NCBI GenBank assembly: GCA_964596165.1
Contig: CAZQTW010000003.1
Span: 62,001 to 126,000 of the forward strand
Length of the DNA: 64,000 bases
From: CAYUQT01 sp964596165
GTDB lineage: Bacteria > Planctomycetota > Phycisphaerae > UBA1845 > JAFGLZ01
Direction: 5' to 3'
Shown: one piece after another, positions 61,892 to 64,000 of the stretch
Layout: each line of letters starts with the position of its first letter
How positions within the stretch are numbered: the first letter of the stretch is position 1
The notes under the pieces: generated by a model
What the model saw: the letters and a program-made list of their open reading frames with translations, nothing else
Told to the model about the DNA's origin: nothing
Databases searched by the model: none
Program-made: the position numbers and the translations under genes

Positions 61892-62524
61892 ATGATCGTC
61901 ATTCGTCAATCCGCACTCAAGACGTCGGTGGCCATGACGGTGTTGGTGATCGCTTTCACGGCGATGGGCGTCTGCGGTCTGGTTCGATTCAAGGACGCTC
62001 GGGGGCGAAAGACGGCGATCGCGTTGCTGGGGGTGGCTGGGGCGATGGGCGTGGTCAGCATCCGGTCCATCAGCCGAGGGACGGTAGTGGCCACGTTGCG
62101 GCAGGACGGGCTCGAGCTTCGCAGCGGCCACTTCGCCGGGTGGGGACCGATTGCCTGGGACGACATCGACGAGGCGTTCATCTTCAATACGGTGGGCTTG
62201 CGGGTCATTGGGCTACGGCTGAAACAGGCGGAGAAATACAAGAAGCGGCTTTCGGCGGTCAGCCGATTCAGCCTGCTGCTGGACCGGTATCTGGCCGGTG
62301 GGGCCGACGCCTACCTGTCGGCGGCGGCGGTGAAGACGGATGCCAGAGACCTCGCCCGGCTGATCGACATCTTTCGCCGTTCGTCGGCCGCCCGAGAGCA
62401 TTTCGGAGGGGACGATGTCGTGCTAGAATTTCCGGCCGACGTGCAACTGAAAGAGATTCTGGCCCAGTCTTCAGGTCGGACCGGGAATTCAGAATCCGGA
62501 ATTCAGAATTCAGAAGGGAAGTAG
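61892..62524 (+). CDS. Membrane protein resembling STM3941 family, with repeat-derived C-terminus
   Basis: 210 residues from ATG 61892 (GAGGT upstream). Two hydrophobic segments (about 11-27 and 39-57) are followed by a PH-like soluble domain (VVATLRQDGLEL, WDDIDEAFIF, VIGLRLKQAEKY), an arrangement that resembles STM3941-family proteins; the assignment is moderate. The last residues, TGNSESGIQNSEGK, are encoded by an A/T-rich repeat unlike the rest of the gene, so the original C-terminus has probably been altered. The start codon follows the previous stop by only eight bases. Confidence 0.6.
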   Translation: MIVIRQSALKTSVAMTVLVIAFTAMGVCGLVRFKDARGRKTAIALLGVAGAMGVVSIRSISRGTVVATLRQDGLELRSGHFAGWGPIAWDDIDEAFIFNTVGLRVIGLRLKQAEKYKKRLSAVSRFSLLLDRYLAGGADAYLSAAAVKTDARDLARLIDIFRRSSAAREHFGGDDVVLEFPADVQLKEILAQSSGRTGNSESGIQNSEGK

Positions 62525-62635
62525 TCTGTTCACCTGCGCGATTGTTCCGGACCAAGGTGCGATCTGTGTGCTACAGAGCACTCGGCACGAATCGAGCAGG
62601 GGCTCCGAACGAGGATTCTGACTTCTGAATTCCGG
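62484..62635. repeat. Inverted-repeat element with GAATTC-rich ends
   Basis: The left end (62484-62517) is built from repeats of the word GAATTCAGAA. CCGGAATTCAGAA (62496-62508) pairs perfectly with TTCTGAATTCCGG (62623-62635). The enclosed 114 bases have no gene. The left end overlaps the 3' end of the preceding gene. This could be a small non-autonomous mobile element or a dispersed repeat. No target-site duplication was checked. Confidence 0.5.
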
Positions 62636-62703
62636 CAGACAAAGTGTCAGCCCTCCGGCGGGGGCATTGAGGTACCCCTTCGAGCAAATGAGGCGATGAG
62701 GAA

Positions 62704-63501
62704 ATGCCCAGTCCCATTCGAGTCATGGTATTGCGAGCGGCCGGCACGAACTGCGACGAGGAGACCGCGTTTGCGTGGTCGATGGTGGGTGCGACAGCCG
62801 ATCGCGTTCACATCAACCGCGTGATCGAGGCGCCGCGGATGCTGCGGGATTACCAGATACTGACCGTCCCGGGCGGGTTTAGTTACGGCGACGACGTGGC
62901 AGCCGGGCGAATTCTTGCCAACCAGATGGTTCATCACCTGGCCGACGAACTGCATGCGTTTGTCGATTCCGGCAAGCTCGTCCTCGGAATCTGCAACGGG
63001 TTTCAGGTCTTGGTCAAGGCGGGTTTGCTGCCCGGACCCATGAATGGGATGAACGCTTCGTCCAACCGTTGCCGGCCGTTGACGGTTACGTACAACGATT
63101 CAGCCAAGTATGAGGACCGATGGGTGCATCTTCGCGTGGATTCGGATCGGTGCGTCTTCCTGGAACGCGGCGCGATTCTGGCGCTGCCCGTGGCCCACGG
63201 TGAGGGAAAGGTGGTTACGATCGACGACGCAACGCTGAACGCCCTACGCGACGGCGGCTACGTTGCGATCCGGTATGTGGATGAGAACGGCCGACCCGGC
63301 CCGTTTCCGATCAACCCCAACGGCAGCCAGGATGACATCGCGGGTCTGACCGATCGGACGGGGCGCGTCTTCGGTCTGATGCCCCACCCAGAGCGTCATA
63401 TCCATCGGACTCAGCATCCTCTGTGGACGCGAAGACCGGCCGATGCAGAGGCGGACGGCCTGATGGTCTTCAAGCGGGCGATGGCGTACCTGAGCGCGTA
63501 A
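62704..63501 (+). CDS. purQ: Phosphoribosylformylglycinamidine synthase glutaminase subunit PurQ
   Basis: Class I glutamine amidotransferase supplying ammonia to the FGAM synthase of purine synthesis. N-terminus VMVLRAAGTNCDEE, PGGFSYGDDVAAG, nucleophile Cys97 in GICNGFQ, and catalytic His228 and Glu230 in PHPERH. 265 residues, slightly longer than typical PurQ (about 220-230). ATG 62704 lies after a region of repeats. purL and purS are not adjacent, so the partner is elsewhere. Confidence 0.94.
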   Translation: MPSPIRVMVLRAAGTNCDEETAFAWSMVGATADRVHINRVIEAPRMLRDYQILTVPGGFSYGDDVAAGRILANQMVHHLADELHAFVDSGKLVLGICNGFQVLVKAGLLPGPMNGMNASSNRCRPLTVTYNDSAKYEDRWVHLRVDSDRCVFLERGAILALPVAHGEGKVVTIDDATLNALRDGGYVAIRYVDENGRPGPFPINPNGSQDDIAGLTDRTGRVFGLMPHPERHIHRTQHPLWTRRPADAEADGLMVFKRAMAYLSA

Positions 63502-63560
63502 CACCGCCGCCGGGTTCCGCGAGACCTTGAACGGCGGGCTTACCACAGGCAGGGGTACCT

Positions 63561-63835
63561 ATGTCCAGCTTCGACGCGCGGGTGCGGGCAAGCATCATTC
63601 TCGACGACGGCGGACCGGTCAACCAGTTGACCTACCACAAGGACCGACAAGGGCATGTCCGGTACGTCCCGGTCAGCTTCCTCGAGCAGTTCATCGAGAT
63701 CACCGAGCGGCACAACGTCCGCGGCAAGTACAGCCTGGTGCCCTATCCGAACAGTTGGAGTGGGTTCGGCCGAGCGAACTGGCGGTCGAGGTCGTTCCGC
63801 TGCGGACGCGCTATCCCGAGGGACACAGCTTATGA
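63561..63835 (+). pseudogene. Disrupted gene before the uroporphyrinogen decarboxylase-like gene
   Basis: Residues 1 to about 70 in the frame from ATG 63561 (MSSFDARVRASIILDDGG, then VRGKYSLVPYP) match the start of a family of long proteins of about 400-500 residues. After NSWSG the frame no longer makes sense, while another frame across 63760-63835 ends ELAVEVVPLRTRYPEGHSL and stops at 63835, overlapping the next start (ATGA). The most economical reading is a gene with an internal deletion or frameshift, so only the two ends remain. A sequencing or assembly error is the other option. Confidence 0.5.
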
Positions 63836-64000
63836 ATCAACTCGAGCGGTTTCGTGCGACATGCGCTCACCAGCGCCCCGATCGTCTGCTTTATGCGGCC
63901 GGCTTCACGCCCGACCTGCATCGGCGGCTCGCCGAACACGTGGGCACCGAGGACTTCGCCGGCCATTACGAGATGTTTGACCCGGTATCGGTGGACCCAC
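63832..64000 (+). CDS. Uroporphyrinogen-decarboxylase-like protein, 3' end cut by the window
   Basis: ATG 63832 overlaps the stop of the preceding frame (ATGA) and is open to the end of the window. Its 56 residues, MNQLERFRATCAHQRPDRLL, then LHRRLAEHVGTEDF, look like the start of uroporphyrinogen-III decarboxylase-related (URO-D superfamily) proteins in heterotrophic bacteria, many of which are cobalamin-dependent methyltransferase components and not haem enzymes. Most of the catalytic domain is outside the window, so the specific function cannot be read. Confidence 0.55.
   Translation, partial: MNQLERFRATCAHQRPDRLLYAAGFTPDLHRRLAEHVGTEDFAGHYEMFDPVSVDP

Overview
The window is GC-rich, gene-dense bacterial chromosome. 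Its content fits a planctomycete of the Phycisphaerae type. The evidence is a division and cell wall (dcw) cluster with the peptidoglycan genes but without ftsA and ftsZ, a membrane protein with the CRTCGYNL...CPECG zinc ribbon common in that group, an NPCBM-domain secreted protein, a CX4CH haem-type motif protein, and an exopolysaccharide locus of the kind often linked to exosortases. This placement is inferred from gene content; no rRNA or tRNA gene was seen.

Region 1 (1-19316) is a surface polysaccharide locus. On the plus strand it has the end of a Wzz/GumC-like chain-length protein, a BY-type tyrosine kinase, an ArnT/PMT-like membrane glycosyltransferase, four GT2 glycosyltransferases, a CE4 polysaccharide deacetylase, a YfhO-family membrane protein, another large membrane protein and a Wzt-type ABC ATPase with no permease beside it. 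A minus-strand operon inside it (FGGY sugar kinase, phosphohexomutase, class II aldolase) has overlapping stop and start codons. A 71-bp tandem repeat lies at 12611-12787.

Region 2 (19359-26604, minus strand) is a fatty acid beta-oxidation operon: fused hydratase/dehydrogenase, thiolase and two tandem acyl-CoA synthetase paralogues, behind a near-consensus sigma-70 promoter. A small membrane protein and a 1.26-kb stretch without a convincing gene follow; that stretch holds a perfect intrinsic terminator.

Region 3 (28737-46026) is the dcw cluster: mraZ, a small ORF, rsmH, a LysM protein, ftsL, ftsI, murE, murF, mraY, ftsW, murG, murC, murB, ddl, ftsQ. murD is missing between mraY and ftsW, and no ftsA or ftsZ follows ftsQ. 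MurE carries the DNPR motif of meso-diaminopimelate ligases. The set would supply most lipid II enzymes, the septal transpeptidase/SEDS pair and the FtsL/FtsQ scaffold, without the FtsZ ring.

Region 4 (46147-64000) is mixed: two polytopic membrane proteins, an isolated Flp pilin, adenine phosphoribosyltransferase, an operon-like trio (CX4CH protein, membrane-anchored hypothetical, coiled-coil DUF3887-like protein), a nucleotidyltransferase pair, an ICMT-like methyltransferase, the zinc-ribbon protein, a very large NPCBM protein, purQ, a broken gene, and the start of a uroporphyrinogen-decarboxylase-like gene cut by the window end. All domain names were assigned by reading motifs, without database searches.
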